Shown: piece after piece, positions 34,807 through 43,428 of the stretch
Numbering within the stretch: the first letter of the stretch is position 1
Layout of the letters: every line of letters begins with the position of its first letter
Source: JALHUB01 sp050010555
GTDB taxonomy: Bacteria > Chloroflexota > Dehalococcoidia > DSTF01 > JALHUB01
Reading direction: 5' to 3'
Length of the DNA: 64,000 nt
Assembly: GCA_050010555.1 (NCBI GenBank)
Contig: JBEKKV010000003.1
Location: forward strand, 49,482-113,481
Translations under genes and position numbers: made by a program
Notes under the pieces: generated by a model
What the model was told of the DNA's origin: nothing
Databases searched by the model: none
The model's input: only the letters and a program-made list of their open reading frames with translations

Positions 34807-34900
34807 GGCTTGACAAGTCCGGATGGCCATTGTCGACGAGCCGTTCAGCGTCGCGGACGTGCAGCCACGTTTGCCGCGGCTCGGCCGGGCTACCGTCTTC
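34807..34900 (+). pseudogene. Decayed partial copy of the fur-family gene
   Basis: GGCTTGACAAGTCCGGATGG matches the fur promoter (36019 on), then the sequence jumps to match fur codons around 36153-36244 (TTGTCGACGAG, CCGTTCAGCGTCGCGGAC, CGTTTGCCGCG). Relative to fur it lacks the promoter-to-codon-25 segment and an 18-bp piece between two GACGAG repeats. No reading frame survives. Confidence 0.75.
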
Positions 34901-34941
34901 GGCGATAAGCCACCGGTCGCAGCAAAGAAGGCTCCGGCTGT

Positions 34942-35793
34942 CTAAAGCTCAGCGCGGCCTCTTGCCGGCGGGGCGTCAGCCGCCGGGACAGCCACCGGGG
35001 CCCGCCTCCCGCGTAGAGAGATGAGGGCGAGGGCCACTACGGATACGGCGATGACCGCCAGGGCGATCAGTTGGGCCATACGAAGGCCGCCGAAAACTTC
35101 CTTGTCGAGGCGCATGAAGCTGATGCCAAAGCGCAACGCCGCGTAGAGCCCGGCGTAGAGGAAAAAGAGAATGCCATTGCGTTTGAACACCTTCAGTTTC
35201 CAGAGCAGCAGGAGGAGGCCCAAGATCAAGAAGTCGCCCAGGACTTCGTAGGCGGTGACGAACTGCATCGGCCCGCGCGCGAAGGCGGGGCTGTTGACGT
35301 TGGTGTACTCAACCGCGAAAGGCAGTGAACTGGGCTTGCCAAAGATGTCGCCGGTGGAGAGGCAGGCGATGCGGCCGACCCCCTGGCCGAGGAGCCCTCC
35401 GAAAGCGGCGGCGTCCAAACCCAGGAGGAGGGGCAGTTTCTTCCAGATACCGTACATAACACCGGCGCCGACCCCGGCAATCAGGGCGCCGTAAAGCGAT
35501 ATGCCGCCTTCGTTTATCCGAAACACATCCAATAGGTGGCCGGCGAACAGTTCCCTGTTTTCGAGGACGAAGAGAACGCGGGCGCCGATGATGCCGGCAG
35601 GGACACAGACGAGGGCGACGGCGTAGGCGTCGTCCTCGGTGAACCCGGCGCGGCGGGCGAACCACACGCCGACCCACACGCCGAGGAGGATGGCGAGGGC
35701 GGTGATCATGCCGTGCCAGGTCAGCAGGAAACCCCCGATGTGCCCGATGTCCGGGTTGAGGCCGATCCTGATGGTCAAGAGCAGGTTAGCCAT
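34942..35793 (-). CDS. lgt: Prolipoprotein diacylglyceryl transferase
   Basis: Seven-pass membrane enzyme that adds diacylglycerol to the lipobox Cys of prolipoproteins. Family marks: the membrane start with FLLTWHGM, GARVLFVLENREL near 70, GGISLYGALIAG near 97 and the lipid-binding signature GQGVGRIACLSTGDIFGKPS near 135. The signature follows the variant without Asn (GR-x-x-C) rather than the E. coli GRIGNFINGE form. 283 aa with a Pro/Ala-rich tail. The lipoproteins at 29970 and 36522 are likely substrates. Confidence 0.88.
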   Translation of the reverse strand: MANLLLTIRIGLNPDIGHIGGFLLTWHGMITALAILLGVWVGVWFARRAGFTEDDAYAVALVCVPAGIIGARVLFVLENRELFAGHLLDVFRINEGGISLYGALIAGVGAGVMYGIWKKLPLLLGLDAAAFGGLLGQGVGRIACLSTGDIFGKPSSLPFAVEYTNVNSPAFARGPMQFVTAYEVLGDFLILGLLLLLWKLKVFKRNGILFFLYAGLYAALRFGISFMRLDKEVFGGLRMAQLIALAVIAVSVVALALISLRGRRAPVAVPAADAPPARGRAEL

Positions 35794-36021
35794 TGGTGCC
35801 CTCTCCGCCTCTTATTTCACGTCAAATGCCTTCTCCCACTCCGGCGTACCGGAATTCCCTATACATGCTACCAGTTCCCCTTGGCCAACGGCCACTGATT
35901 TGCCCCCGTTGCCGGCACAACACTGAATGTTAGCCCCGCAGCCATAGTGACCTGTCCGCCCTAACTAACCTTGGGTTTCCACTCGTCTTCGGGGGGCAGG
36001 TCAGTTTCCGCCTGGGGGGGC

Positions 36022-36073
36022 TTGACAAAGCCCGGAAGGCCGATCTATCTTGGGGTATTGATACCAGGTATCA
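36022..36073 (+). promoter_or_regulatory. fur-znu operon promoter and overlapping palindromic operator
   Basis: TTGACA (36022-36027), 18 bp, TATCTT (36046-36051). Immediately downstream, three alternating half-sites GGTAT-tg-ATACC-a-GGTAT (36054-36071) form two overlapping inverted repeats, the second being the perfect 7-1-7 TGATACCAGGTATCA (36059-36073). Placement at the start site suits metal-dependent repression by the Fur-family product just downstream. Confidence 0.7.
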
Positions 36074-36078
36074 CTTCA

Positions 36079-36501
36079 ATGAAGACGAAACAAGCCACTA
36101 TTGAGGAACTGCTGAAGGCCAGGGGGCTACGGCTCACCGCCAGCCGTCGCGCCGTTGTCGACGAGGCGTTGGCGGGCGACGAGCCGTTCAGCGTCGCGGA
36201 CATGCAGCTACGTTTGCCGCGCCTCGGCCGGGCGACCGTCTTCCGCACCATCCGGCTGCTCGTCGATCTCGGTCTGCTCTGTCGAGTGCTGCTGGAGGAC
36301 GGCACACCCTGCTATCGGGCGAGCGCAGCGGCTCACCATCATCACCTGGTCTGCACGGGCTGCGGCAGCGTCGAGGACTTCGCGGAATGCGACCTGGACG
36401 CCGTCTCAGCGGCTCTTGCCGGCCGCACGAACTACGCGATCCAGGGGCACCGACTGGAGCTGTTCGGGCTATGCCCCACCTGCCAAGTCTCAACGTCGTA
36501 G
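36079..36501 (+). CDS. Fur-family metalloregulator (Zur-like)
   Basis: 140 aa. N-terminal winged helix (residues 10-80, LRLTASRRAVVDEAL, LPRLGRATVFRTIRLLVDLG) and dimer/metal domain with AHHHHLVCTGCGSVEDF near 88 and a second Cys pair, LCPTC, near the end (structural zinc site). The linked high-affinity metal ABC importer suggests zinc (Zur) or manganese sensing rather than iron. ATG at 36079 lies six bases after the operator, so repressor binding would block its own operon. Confidence 0.88.
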   Translation: MKTKQATIEELLKARGLRLTASRRAVVDEALAGDEPFSVADMQLRLPRLGRATVFRTIRLLVDLGLLCRVLLEDGTPCYRASAAAHHHHLVCTGCGSVEDFAECDLDAVSAALAGRTNYAIQGHRLELFGLCPTCQVSTS

Positions 36502-36521
36502 CAACTCAAGGAGGATAGTTC

Positions 36522-37439
36522 ATGCCAAGGGTGGTCGGCGTTCTCTCTCGCAAAGCAGTTCTGGTAGCTCTGATGGTCCCGATATTGGGTCTGGCGGTCT
36601 CCTGCGGCGGAAGCTCCAGCCAGAGCGCCTCCGGCCAAGTGCGGGTGGTGACGTCGCTGAACCTCTTCGCCGACCTCATTCAGAACGTCGGCGGCGACAA
36701 GGTGCAGGTGACCGCGCTCGTTCCGGCCGACGCGGACCCGCACACTTACGAGCCGGTGCCGTCGCAAGTCGCGAAGGTCGCGGACGCCGACCTTGTGCTG
36801 ATCAACGGCTTGAATCTGGAGCAGACGCTGCACGACCTGATCTACAATAACGTGCGCGGCGGTGTGCAGATCATCCAAATGTCTGACGGCCTGCCGACGC
36901 TCGCAGCGAACGCGGCGGAGGGCGAAACGAGCAACCCGCACATGTGGCTGAACGTCCAGAACGCGATGCACTATGTCGAGAGCATACGGGACGCGCTTAT
37001 CGCGGCGGATCCACAGGACGCCGACACGTTCCGCGCCAACGCAACCGCCTACCTTTCCGAGCTGGACGCGCTGGACAAGGAGTTCGCAGCCGCGATCCAG
37101 ACGATACCGCCGGAGAACCGCAAGCTGGTCACGTTCCACGACGCCTATCCTTACCTGGCACAACGCTACGGCCTGCAAATCTTCGGGTACGTCGTGCAAT
37201 CGGAAGGCAAGGAGGCGAGCGCGCAGGACATCGCCAACCTGGTCGACGAGATCCGCGCCCAGCACGTCCCGACGGTGTTCGCGGAGCCCGAGTTCAATCC
37301 GCAACTCCTCGACACGGTGGCAAACGAGGCGCACGTCCAGGTGAAGCAGCTCTTGAGCGACGCCTACACCGGCGACGTTCACTCTTATGTAGACTTGATT
37401 CGCTTCGACGAGCAGAACCTGGTGGATGGATTGAAATGA
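36522..37439 (+). CDS. Metal ABC transporter substrate-binding lipoprotein (ZnuA/TroA type)
   Basis: 305 aa, cluster A-I family for Zn or Mn. Lipobox LAVSC (Cys near 28). Metal ligands: His in DADPHTYEPV near 73, His in SNPHMWLNV near 140, His in FHDAYPYLA near 205, acidic EPEFNPQ near 257. There is no His-rich loop of classical ZnuA, so zinc versus manganese is open. GGAGGA precedes the ATG. Second gene of the fur operon, ATGA overlap with the ATPase gene. Confidence 0.9.
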   Translation: MPRVVGVLSRKAVLVALMVPILGLAVSCGGSSSQSASGQVRVVTSLNLFADLIQNVGGDKVQVTALVPADADPHTYEPVPSQVAKVADADLVLINGLNLEQTLHDLIYNNVRGGVQIIQMSDGLPTLAANAAEGETSNPHMWLNVQNAMHYVESIRDALIAADPQDADTFRANATAYLSELDALDKEFAAAIQTIPPENRKLVTFHDAYPYLAQRYGLQIFGYVVQSEGKEASAQDIANLVDEIRAQHVPTVFAEPEFNPQLLDTVANEAHVQVKQLLSDAYTGDVHSYVDLIRFDEQNLVDGLK

Positions 37440-38239
37440 GGCTGCTACCATCCAGGCAAGCGACTCAGCCCGCCGACGGCATGGCGGTGGCGGTTGAGGA
37501 CGTGTGGGCGGGCTATGGCAACCGCACCGCACTGAAGGGAATCGCGTTCGAGGCGCCGGCTGCGAGCATGGTGGCACTGGTGGGCCCGAACGGCTCCGGC
37601 AAGTCGACGCTCATCAAGGTCATCATCGGCACGCAGGGGCTGTGGCGGGGGCGCGTACGCATCTTCGGTCGAGAACCGGGCAGCGCGCGCCGGCTCATCG
37701 GCTACACGCCACAGACGGAGGCGGTCGACTGGGACTTCCCTGTGACGGTGCGCGACGTAGTGACGATGGGGCGCTTCGGCCGGCTGGGGCCGCTGCGCTG
37801 GCCCGGCGCGGAGGACAAACGCGTCGTCCAGCAGAGCCTGGAGCGCCTGGGCATCACTGACCTGGCCAAGCGTCAGATCGGCGAGCTGTCCGGCGGCCAG
37901 CAGCGACGCGTCCTCATCGCGCGGGCGCTGGCGCAAGAGCCGCTGGTGCTGCTGATGGACGAGCCGATGGCCGGCCTGGACGCGACGATCCAGCATGAGT
38001 TGCTAACGCTATTCGAAGGGCTGCGCGACGAGGGGAAGACGATTGTGATGGCAACGCATGATCTCTCTTGCGTCGACTGCTGCTTCGACCGCGTCCTGCT
38101 GATGAACCGGCGCAAGATAGCCTACGGCGCGCCGGAGAAGACGTTCACCAAGGAGCTTCTGGACCAGACGTTCGAGAGCCATCTGATAACGCTGCCCGTC
38201 GAGGGCGGATTCTACGTGGACCATCACGGCCATGCATGA
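37436..38239 (+). CDS. Metal ABC transporter ATP-binding protein (ZnuC type)
   Basis: 267 aa. Walker A GPNGSGKST near residue 50, Q-loop YTPQTEAVDWDFPVTV (the VDWDFP version is characteristic of Mn/Zn importers), signature LSGGQQRR near 152, Walker B LVLLMDEP, and switch His ATHDLS. The start is the ATG overlapping the substrate-binding gene stop; the same frame is open far upstream but without family sequence. It overlaps the permease gene by 8 bp. Confidence 0.93.
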   Translation: MRLLPSRQATQPADGMAVAVEDVWAGYGNRTALKGIAFEAPAASMVALVGPNGSGKSTLIKVIIGTQGLWRGRVRIFGREPGSARRLIGYTPQTEAVDWDFPVTVRDVVTMGRFGRLGPLRWPGAEDKRVVQQSLERLGITDLAKRQIGELSGGQQRRVLIARALAQEPLVLLMDEPMAGLDATIQHELLTLFEGLRDEGKTIVMATHDLSCVDCCFDRVLLMNRRKIAYGAPEKTFTKELLDQTFESHLITLPVEGGFYVDHHGHA

Positions 38240-39137
38240 CATCTGGATCTGGCTATCCGACCCCCTTCAGTACACTTTCATGCAGCGGGCGCTGCTGGCG
38301 CTGGCGATGGTGAGCGTTGTGAGCGCTGTCATCGGCGCGTTCGTCGTGCTCAAGGGGTTGGCGTTCATCGGCGACGCGCTGGCGCACGCCTCGTTCGGGG
38401 GCGTCGCAATCGCATTCGTGCTGGGCGGCAGCATCTACCTCGGCGCGATGATCGCGGCAATCGCGACGGCGATGGCGATCGGCTACGTGGGGCGTCGGGC
38501 GCGCCTCAGCCTCGACACGGCCATCGGCATCATCTTCGTAGGCGTGTTCGCGCTGGGCATCGTCGTCATCAGCCATCAGAGCAACTACACGGTAGACCTG
38601 TTCAGCTTCGTATTCGGCAACGTCCTCGGCGTTGGGCGGCACGACCTCGTGCTGATTGCGTCGATGGCGGCAGGGATCATCGCCGTCATCGCCATCTTCT
38701 ACAAAGAGCTGCTCTTCTACGCCTACGACCCCGAGATGGCGGCCGCCTCCGGCATCCCGGTCCGATTCCTGCACTACGGCCTGCTAGCGCTGATCGCAAT
38801 TGCGGCTGTCGTTGCGCTGAAGGCGGTGGGGATCATCCTCGTCGTGGCGATGCTCATCACGCCCGCTGCCACGGCCGCGTTGCTGGTGCGGCGGCTCCAT
38901 CTGATCATGATCGGCGGCGCGCTCCTGGGGTTCGTATCGTCTGTCGTTGGGCTCTACGTCTCCTACTACGCTTCCGTCGCATCCGGCGCGTCGATAGTGC
39001 TGGTGGCCACAGCTTTCTTCACGATAGCGCTGGTCTTCTCGCCAAAGCGCGGGCTGCTAGCGGCGCTGCGACATCCGGCGGCGCTCTACGAGGTCGAAGC
39101 GCGGGCCGTGCCTTCGCCTCCGGCCGATCCGGCCTGA
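38232..39137 (+). CDS. Metal ABC transporter permease (ZnuB type)
   Basis: 301 aa with about eight hydrophobic segments. ABC-3 family features: LVVALVSVVSAVIG-like first helices, AFVVLKGLAFIGDALAHASFGGVA at residues 36-60, the EAA-like region FYAYDPEMAAASGIP near 158, and GIILVVAMLITPAATAALL near 205. Completes the fur-znuA-znuC-znuB unit. Confidence 0.93.
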   Translation: MHDIWIWLSDPLQYTFMQRALLALAMVSVVSAVIGAFVVLKGLAFIGDALAHASFGGVAIAFVLGGSIYLGAMIAAIATAMAIGYVGRRARLSLDTAIGIIFVGVFALGIVVISHQSNYTVDLFSFVFGNVLGVGRHDLVLIASMAAGIIAVIAIFYKELLFYAYDPEMAAASGIPVRFLHYGLLALIAIAAVVALKAVGIILVVAMLITPAATAALLVRRLHLIMIGGALLGFVSSVVGLYVSYYASVASGASIVLVATAFFTIALVFSPKRGLLAALRHPAALYEVEARAVPSPPADPA

Positions 39138-39211
39138 CTCCTTGCCCCCGTTTGCTCGACTCAGGTAAGATTAAGAGTGAGAGCACTGATCTGAGCCGAA
39201 GGGAACCCCTC

Positions 39212-40678
39212 GTGTCAATCGAAACCAAACTGCCCCTCGACAGGAAAGCGCGCCTGAAACTGCCGCCCCAGCCAATCGTCAAGCGGGCGCCGGAGAGCCG
39301 CGTCAAGGACTGGGACGAGATCTACCTGCCCTGGGACGGCGAGACAGCACGGCTGGAAGCGAGCCGCTGCATCCAATGTCCGGCGGCGCCCTGCAGCAAG
39401 GCCTGCCCGCTGCATAACAAGATCCCCGAATACCTTGCGCTGCTGGAAGCCGGCGACGCCGTCGGGGCGGCGAACAAGCTGCGCGAGACGAGCCCGATGC
39501 CGGAGATGTGCTCGCGGCTGTGCCCGCAGGAGCGCCAGTGCGAGGGATTCTGCGTCCTGGCGAAGAGCTCGCGCGCCGTCGCTATCGGCCGCATAGAGGT
39601 GTTCATAACCGACTACCAGCGCCAGCACGGCGGTCGCCCTTTGCCGCCGGTGGCGCCTCCCAGCGGCAAGCGAGTCGCGATTGTCGGCGGCGGGCCCGCG
39701 GGCCTGACGGTCGCAGAGGAGCTGGCGAAGAAGGGCCACGCCTGTACCGTCTTCGACGCCTGGCCGGAGCCGGGCGGACTGCTTCTGTACGGAATCCCCG
39801 GTTTCAAAATGGACAAGGCGATTGTCGACGAGAAGATCGCCTTCCTCAAGAGGCTGGGCGTAGAGTTCCGGCCGAGCACGCTCGTCCGCGAAGACGTGAC
39901 CGTGGAAGGGCTGCTCAAAGGCGGCTTCGATGCCGTCTTCCTCGGCTACGGCGCGACGAAAGAGACGTCGCTGTCCCTTCCCGCGCAGGGAATCGACGGC
40001 GATTACGAGGTCGCCGCCGACGAGCTGGCCGGCGTCTACTGGGCGATGGATTTCCTCGTGCGCGCCAACGTGCCGCCGGAAAAGCTGCCGGAAGCGAAGC
40101 GTCAGTCGGTCGAGATCGGCAGGCGTGTGGCAGTCATCGGCGGCGGCGACACTGCAATGGACTGCCTGCGTACGGCGCTGCGACTCGGCGCGGAGCAGGT
40201 CACCTGCGTCTACAGGCGCACCGAGGCGGAGATGCCGGGGCGGGCGGCAGAGCGCGCGAACGCGCGCGAGGAAGGGGCGCAGTTCCACTTCCTTGCGGCG
40301 CCGGTACGTCTCCTCGGCGACGCGACGCGGCACATTCGGAAGATGGAATGCCAGCGCATGGAGCTGGGCGAGCCCGACGAGAGCGGGCGGCGGCGTCCGG
40401 TGCCGGTTGAGGGCTCAAAGTTCCTGGTCGACGCCGACACGGTGGTGTTAGCACTCGGCTTCGGCGTCGACGAGGCGCCCGCAAAGGGCTGCGACGGGTT
40501 GAAGACGGACCGCTGGAGCGAAGTCGTTGTGGATGCGGAGACGGGCGCGACGAGCCGGCCGGGCGTGTTCGCCGGCGGCGACTGCGCTCACGGCGCCGAT
40601 CTGGTCGTCACTGCAATTGCCGACGCGCAGCGAGCAGCCGAAGGCATCCACCGCTTCCTGACGGAGCCACACAGCTAG
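39212..40678 (+). CDS. GltD-like NAD(P)-dependent oxidoreductase (glutamate synthase small-subunit type)
   Basis: 488 aa. N-terminal [4Fe-4S] region CIQCPAAPCSKACP near residue 55 and CSRLCPQERQCEGFC near 95, FAD motif VAIVGGGPAGLTVAEELAKK near 155, NAD(P) motif VAVIGGGDTAMDCLRTAL near 308 and the FAD-end GVFAGGDCAHGADLVVTAI. Same fold as GltD, DpdA/PreT and NfnB. No large glutamate synthase subunit is adjacent, so it may act as an electron-transfer subunit elsewhere. GTG start (39212) with weak RBS. Confidence 0.88.
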   Translation: MSIETKLPLDRKARLKLPPQPIVKRAPESRVKDWDEIYLPWDGETARLEASRCIQCPAAPCSKACPLHNKIPEYLALLEAGDAVGAANKLRETSPMPEMCSRLCPQERQCEGFCVLAKSSRAVAIGRIEVFITDYQRQHGGRPLPPVAPPSGKRVAIVGGGPAGLTVAEELAKKGHACTVFDAWPEPGGLLLYGIPGFKMDKAIVDEKIAFLKRLGVEFRPSTLVREDVTVEGLLKGGFDAVFLGYGATKETSLSLPAQGIDGDYEVAADELAGVYWAMDFLVRANVPPEKLPEAKRQSVEIGRRVAVIGGGDTAMDCLRTALRLGAEQVTCVYRRTEAEMPGRAAERANAREEGAQFHFLAAPVRLLGDATRHIRKMECQRMELGEPDESGRRRPVPVEGSKFLVDADTVVLALGFGVDEAPAKGCDGLKTDRWSEVVVDAETGATSRPGVFAGGDCAHGADLVVTAIADAQRAAEGIHRFLTEPHS

Positions 40679-40745
40679 GCGAGAAGCATTTCGTCCAATC
40701 GGCCAGCCCTTTCGAGGGAAGGAATCCAGAAGGAGGGCAGTCGCG

Positions 40746-41210
40746 ATGGCAGACATAGAAGTTGGTAAGCCGGCGCCGGACTTCGCGCTTCCGGACGAGA
40801 ACGGCGAAATGGTGCGACTCTCGGAGCGGCGCGGCAACCCGGTGGTGCTTGTCTTCCTGCCGGCGGCGTTCTCTCCGGTCTGCACGACCGAGATGTGCGC
40901 CTACCGCGACGATTACTCGGAGTTCGAGGCGAAAGGCGCGCGGGTGTTCAGCGCCAGTCGCGACACCCGTTGGACGCTGAAGGCTTGGAAAGAGGCGATG
41001 GGCTTCAAGCATACGCTTCTCTCCGACATGAAGGGCGATGTGGCGCGTATCTACGGCTGCTGGAACGAGGCGCTGGGGCTGGCAGAGCGTCTTACCGTCG
41101 TCATCGATAAGGACGGAATCATACGCTACACCACGCGCAGCGAGATGCTCCAGCCGCGCGATCACCGTGAGGCGCTGGCGGCAGTCGAAGGAGCAGCAAG
41201 AGCCGCGTGA
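40746..41210 (+). CDS. Peroxiredoxin (AhpC/TSA, AhpE-like)
   Basis: 154 aa. Thioredoxin-fold peroxidase: APDFALPDENGEMVRLSE, peroxidatic Cys in FSPVCTTEMC near residue 43, RDTRWTLKAW, LLSDMKGDVARIYGC and TVVIDKDGIIRY. The pattern with an extra Cys five residues after the peroxidatic one resembles AhpE/one-Cys or atypical types. GGAGG before the ATG; GTGA overlap with the thioesterase gene. Confidence 0.9.
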   Translation: MADIEVGKPAPDFALPDENGEMVRLSERRGNPVVLVFLPAAFSPVCTTEMCAYRDDYSEFEAKGARVFSASRDTRWTLKAWKEAMGFKHTLLSDMKGDVARIYGCWNEALGLAERLTVVIDKDGIIRYTTRSEMLQPRDHREALAAVEGAARAA

Positions 41211-41692
41211 TCGCGAAAGAAGGCATGGAAGAGCAGACTTCCGAACGACATTACTGCTTCGGCTGCAGCAAGACTAACCCGCTGGGGCTGCACCTCTCCT
41301 TCCAAATGGAGGACGGCGAGGTGAGGGCCGCTTTCACGCCGCAGGCGGAGCACCAGGGGTGGCCCGGCTTCATGCACGGCGGCCTCGTCGCGACGATGCT
41401 CGATGAGGCGATGGGCTGGGTCACCATGAGCCACGGCATCTGGGCGGTGACCGGCAAGATCAACATACGCTACCGCGATCCGGTGCCCCTCTTCCGGCCG
41501 GTAACCGTCGTCGGGATGATCGAGAAGAACCGCGGCCGCTGGGTTACCGTGCGGGCGGAGGTGCGCTCCGCCGAGGGCGCCGTGCTTTCCGAGGCGGACG
41601 CCATTTTCATGCGCGTCTCGGGCGAGCGACAGCTCGAGCTGGAAGAGATCTACCGTGACATGACGCTGGAGGACGTGGCGCAAAGGACCTGA
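41207..41692 (+). CDS. PaaI-type hotdog-fold thioesterase
   Basis: 161 aa. HYCFGCSKTNPLGLHLSF near the N-terminus, hotdog signature GFMHGGLVATMLDEAMGW near residue 50 with the catalytic Asp/Glu region, and INIRYRDPVPLFRPVTVVG. Such proteins hydrolyse acyl-CoA or related thioesters; substrate unknown. GTG at 41207 overlaps the peroxiredoxin stop; ATG 41225 is possible. Confidence 0.85.
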   Translation: MIAKEGMEEQTSERHYCFGCSKTNPLGLHLSFQMEDGEVRAAFTPQAEHQGWPGFMHGGLVATMLDEAMGWVTMSHGIWAVTGKINIRYRDPVPLFRPVTVVGMIEKNRGRWVTVRAEVRSAEGAVLSEADAIFMRVSGERQLELEEIYRDMTLEDVAQRT

Positions 41693-41710
41693 GCGGTCAC
41701 TCGGAGGGAC

Positions 41711-42883
41711 ATGGGCAGAATAATCCTCTACACCGGCAAGGGAGGCGTTGGAAAGACGACGGTCTCTGCCGCCACGGCTGTGCGGGCCGCCGAGCTGGGG
41801 CATCGCACCGTCGTTCTCAGCACGGACGCCGCGCACAGCCTCGCCGACTCGTTCGACACGCCGCTCGGCCCGGAGCCGACGCCGGTCGCCGAGAACCTCT
41901 GGGCGCAGGAGAGCGATGTCTATTTCAATATCAAGCACTTCTGGGGGATCGTCCAGGAGTGGCTAACGGCACTGCTCGTCTGGCAGGGGATGCGGGAGAT
42001 AGATGCCGACGAAGTTGCAGTGCTGCCGGGGATGGACGAGCTCGCTAGTCTCTTCTGGGTCACCCGCAACTACCAGAGCGGGCAGTTCGACACCGTCATC
42101 GTCGACTGCGCGCCGACGGGACAGGCGCTTTCGCTGCTCAGCTTTCCGGAAGCGGCGCGCTGGTGGATCGACAAGGTGCTTCCCGTGGAGCGGCGCATAG
42201 CAAAGATAGCCGGCCCTGTCGTGCGCGGCCTGACCGGCATGCCGGTGCCGAAGAAGGAGGTCTTCGACGCGGCGGAGGACCTGATGGCCCGGCTGGCGGA
42301 GCTGCACGACCTCCTCTCGGACCGCGACGTATCGACGGTGCGGCTGGTCGTCAATCCGGAGAAGATGGTCGTCAAAGAGGCGCAACGCAGCTTCACCTAT
42401 CTCAACCTGTACGGCTATGTGACCGATGCCGTGGTCTGCAACCGCCTGCTGCCGAACCAGATCGAGGACGACTACTTCTCGCGCTGGCACGAGGCGCAGC
42501 AGCGCTACCGCCGTCAGATCGACGAGGCGTTCTCGCCGCTGCCGGTGCTTACGGCGCCGCTACTGGAGCACGAGGTCGTCGGCATGGAAGGGCTGCGGCA
42601 GATGGCGGACCATCTCTTCGGCGGCGCGGACCCGACTCGCATCTACTACCCCGCCGTCGCGCAGGAAGTGCGGGCGCTGGACGGCGAATACGTTCTCAGC
42701 CTGGGCATGCCCTTCGTGGAGCGGAAGGACGTGTCGCTGGCGCAGCGCGGCGACGAGCTGACGATACGGGTCGGCGACTACAAGCGCCAGGTGCTGCTGC
42801 CGCGTGCGCTGGCCGGCCGGCGCGCAGTGTCGGCGAAGATGGACGGCGAGCGCTTGGCGATCGCGTTCACCAAGGCCGAGTAA
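41711..42883 (+). CDS. ArsA/Get3-family ATPase with C-terminal Hsp20-like domain
   Basis: 390 aa. Deviant Walker A YTGKGGVGKTTVSAA at residues 5-19, switch I STDAAHSLADSFD near 38, switch II VDCAPTGQALSLLSFPE near 135. After residue 310 comes the small beta domain of bacterial ArsA proteins (LSLGMPFVERKDVSLAQRGD, LTIRVGDYKRQVLLPRAL). No arsenite pump or ArsD is nearby, so arsenic resistance is not supported; a chaperone-like role is possible. Confidence 0.88.
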   Translation: MGRIILYTGKGGVGKTTVSAATAVRAAELGHRTVVLSTDAAHSLADSFDTPLGPEPTPVAENLWAQESDVYFNIKHFWGIVQEWLTALLVWQGMREIDADEVAVLPGMDELASLFWVTRNYQSGQFDTVIVDCAPTGQALSLLSFPEAARWWIDKVLPVERRIAKIAGPVVRGLTGMPVPKKEVFDAAEDLMARLAELHDLLSDRDVSTVRLVVNPEKMVVKEAQRSFTYLNLYGYVTDAVVCNRLLPNQIEDDYFSRWHEAQQRYRRQIDEAFSPLPVLTAPLLEHEVVGMEGLRQMADHLFGGADPTRIYYPAVAQEVRALDGEYVLSLGMPFVERKDVSLAQRGDELTIRVGDYKRQVLLPRALAGRRAVSAKMDGERLAIAFTKAE

Positions 42884-43096
42884 GCCCCGACTCGTATAAT
42901 CTCGAAAACCCTGGCGAGCCTCTACCAACCGCCTGCACTGGCTCCGAGCGCGACAAGAAGCGTCAGCGCTATCGTCCGGCGTCTGTTCATTGCTCACCGT
43001 CTGGCTGCAGTGAAATCATGGCGCACGAGAGGCCGGCGGCAAACCGCTCCGCCCGGGCGAGAATACGGGAGATCGCTGACAGACAGGAAACGGGCC

Positions 43097-43309
43097 ATGG
43101 CCGACAATATACACGTTATGAACGGATTTGTGGTCGGTGCGGCCGTCGCTATCGGCATCGAGATCGGCGCGACAATCGTCAGCCCTGAGCTCGAGCTCAG
43201 TCAGGTGCTAATGCTCATGGTCTTCCTCGGAGCGACCTTCGGCTTCGTTTTCCACCTCTACAAGATGGCCTTCAGCGGCGTTCGACCACCCTTTCGCCGT
43301 CGCCCCTGA
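43097..43309 (+). CDS. Small membrane protein, paralogue A
   Basis: 70 aa with two hydrophobic segments (about residues 8-28 and 35-56), ending FGFVFHLYKMAFSGVRPPFR. It shares order and sequence along its length with the protein at 49010 (MNGF start and FGFIFHLYQLALHGVHPPFG end). ATG at 43097, preceded by GGAAACGG. Family unknown; the recurrence beside FHA-tail sequences suggests a functional pair with the VWA-FHA protein. Confidence 0.7.
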   Translation: MADNIHVMNGFVVGAAVAIGIEIGATIVSPELELSQVLMLMVFLGATFGFVFHLYKMAFSGVRPPFRRRP

Positions 43310-43354
43310 CAGCCGGCGACGCCCGTCCTGCCTCTCGCGGCCGCGCTTTTCGCC

Positions 43355-43384
43355 TTGACAGGAGTGCAGAGCCTCACCTAGTCT
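43355..43384 (+). promoter_or_regulatory. Promoter before the VWA-FHA gene
   Basis: TTGACA (43355-43360), 18 bp, TAGTCT (43379-43384). The transcript would carry an approximately 40-nt AT-richer leader. Confidence 0.5.
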
Positions 43385-43428
43385 GAGGGAAAGCATTTTA
43401 CTATCTCCAACGAGTCTTTTTCTTCAAA

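Noticed and set aside
34677..35024. 115-codon plus-strand frame across the fur remnant
   Set aside because: Runs through the start of the hydrolase gene (antisense), the remnant and the end of lgt; no family sequence.
36432..37577. 381-codon open frame opposite the metal-binding lipoprotein gene
   Set aside because: Antisense to znuA-type coding sequence with clear motifs; no family features of its own.
41711..42883. Arsenic resistance locus
   Set aside because: ArsA-family ATPase only; no arsB/acr3, arsC, arsD or arsR nearby.
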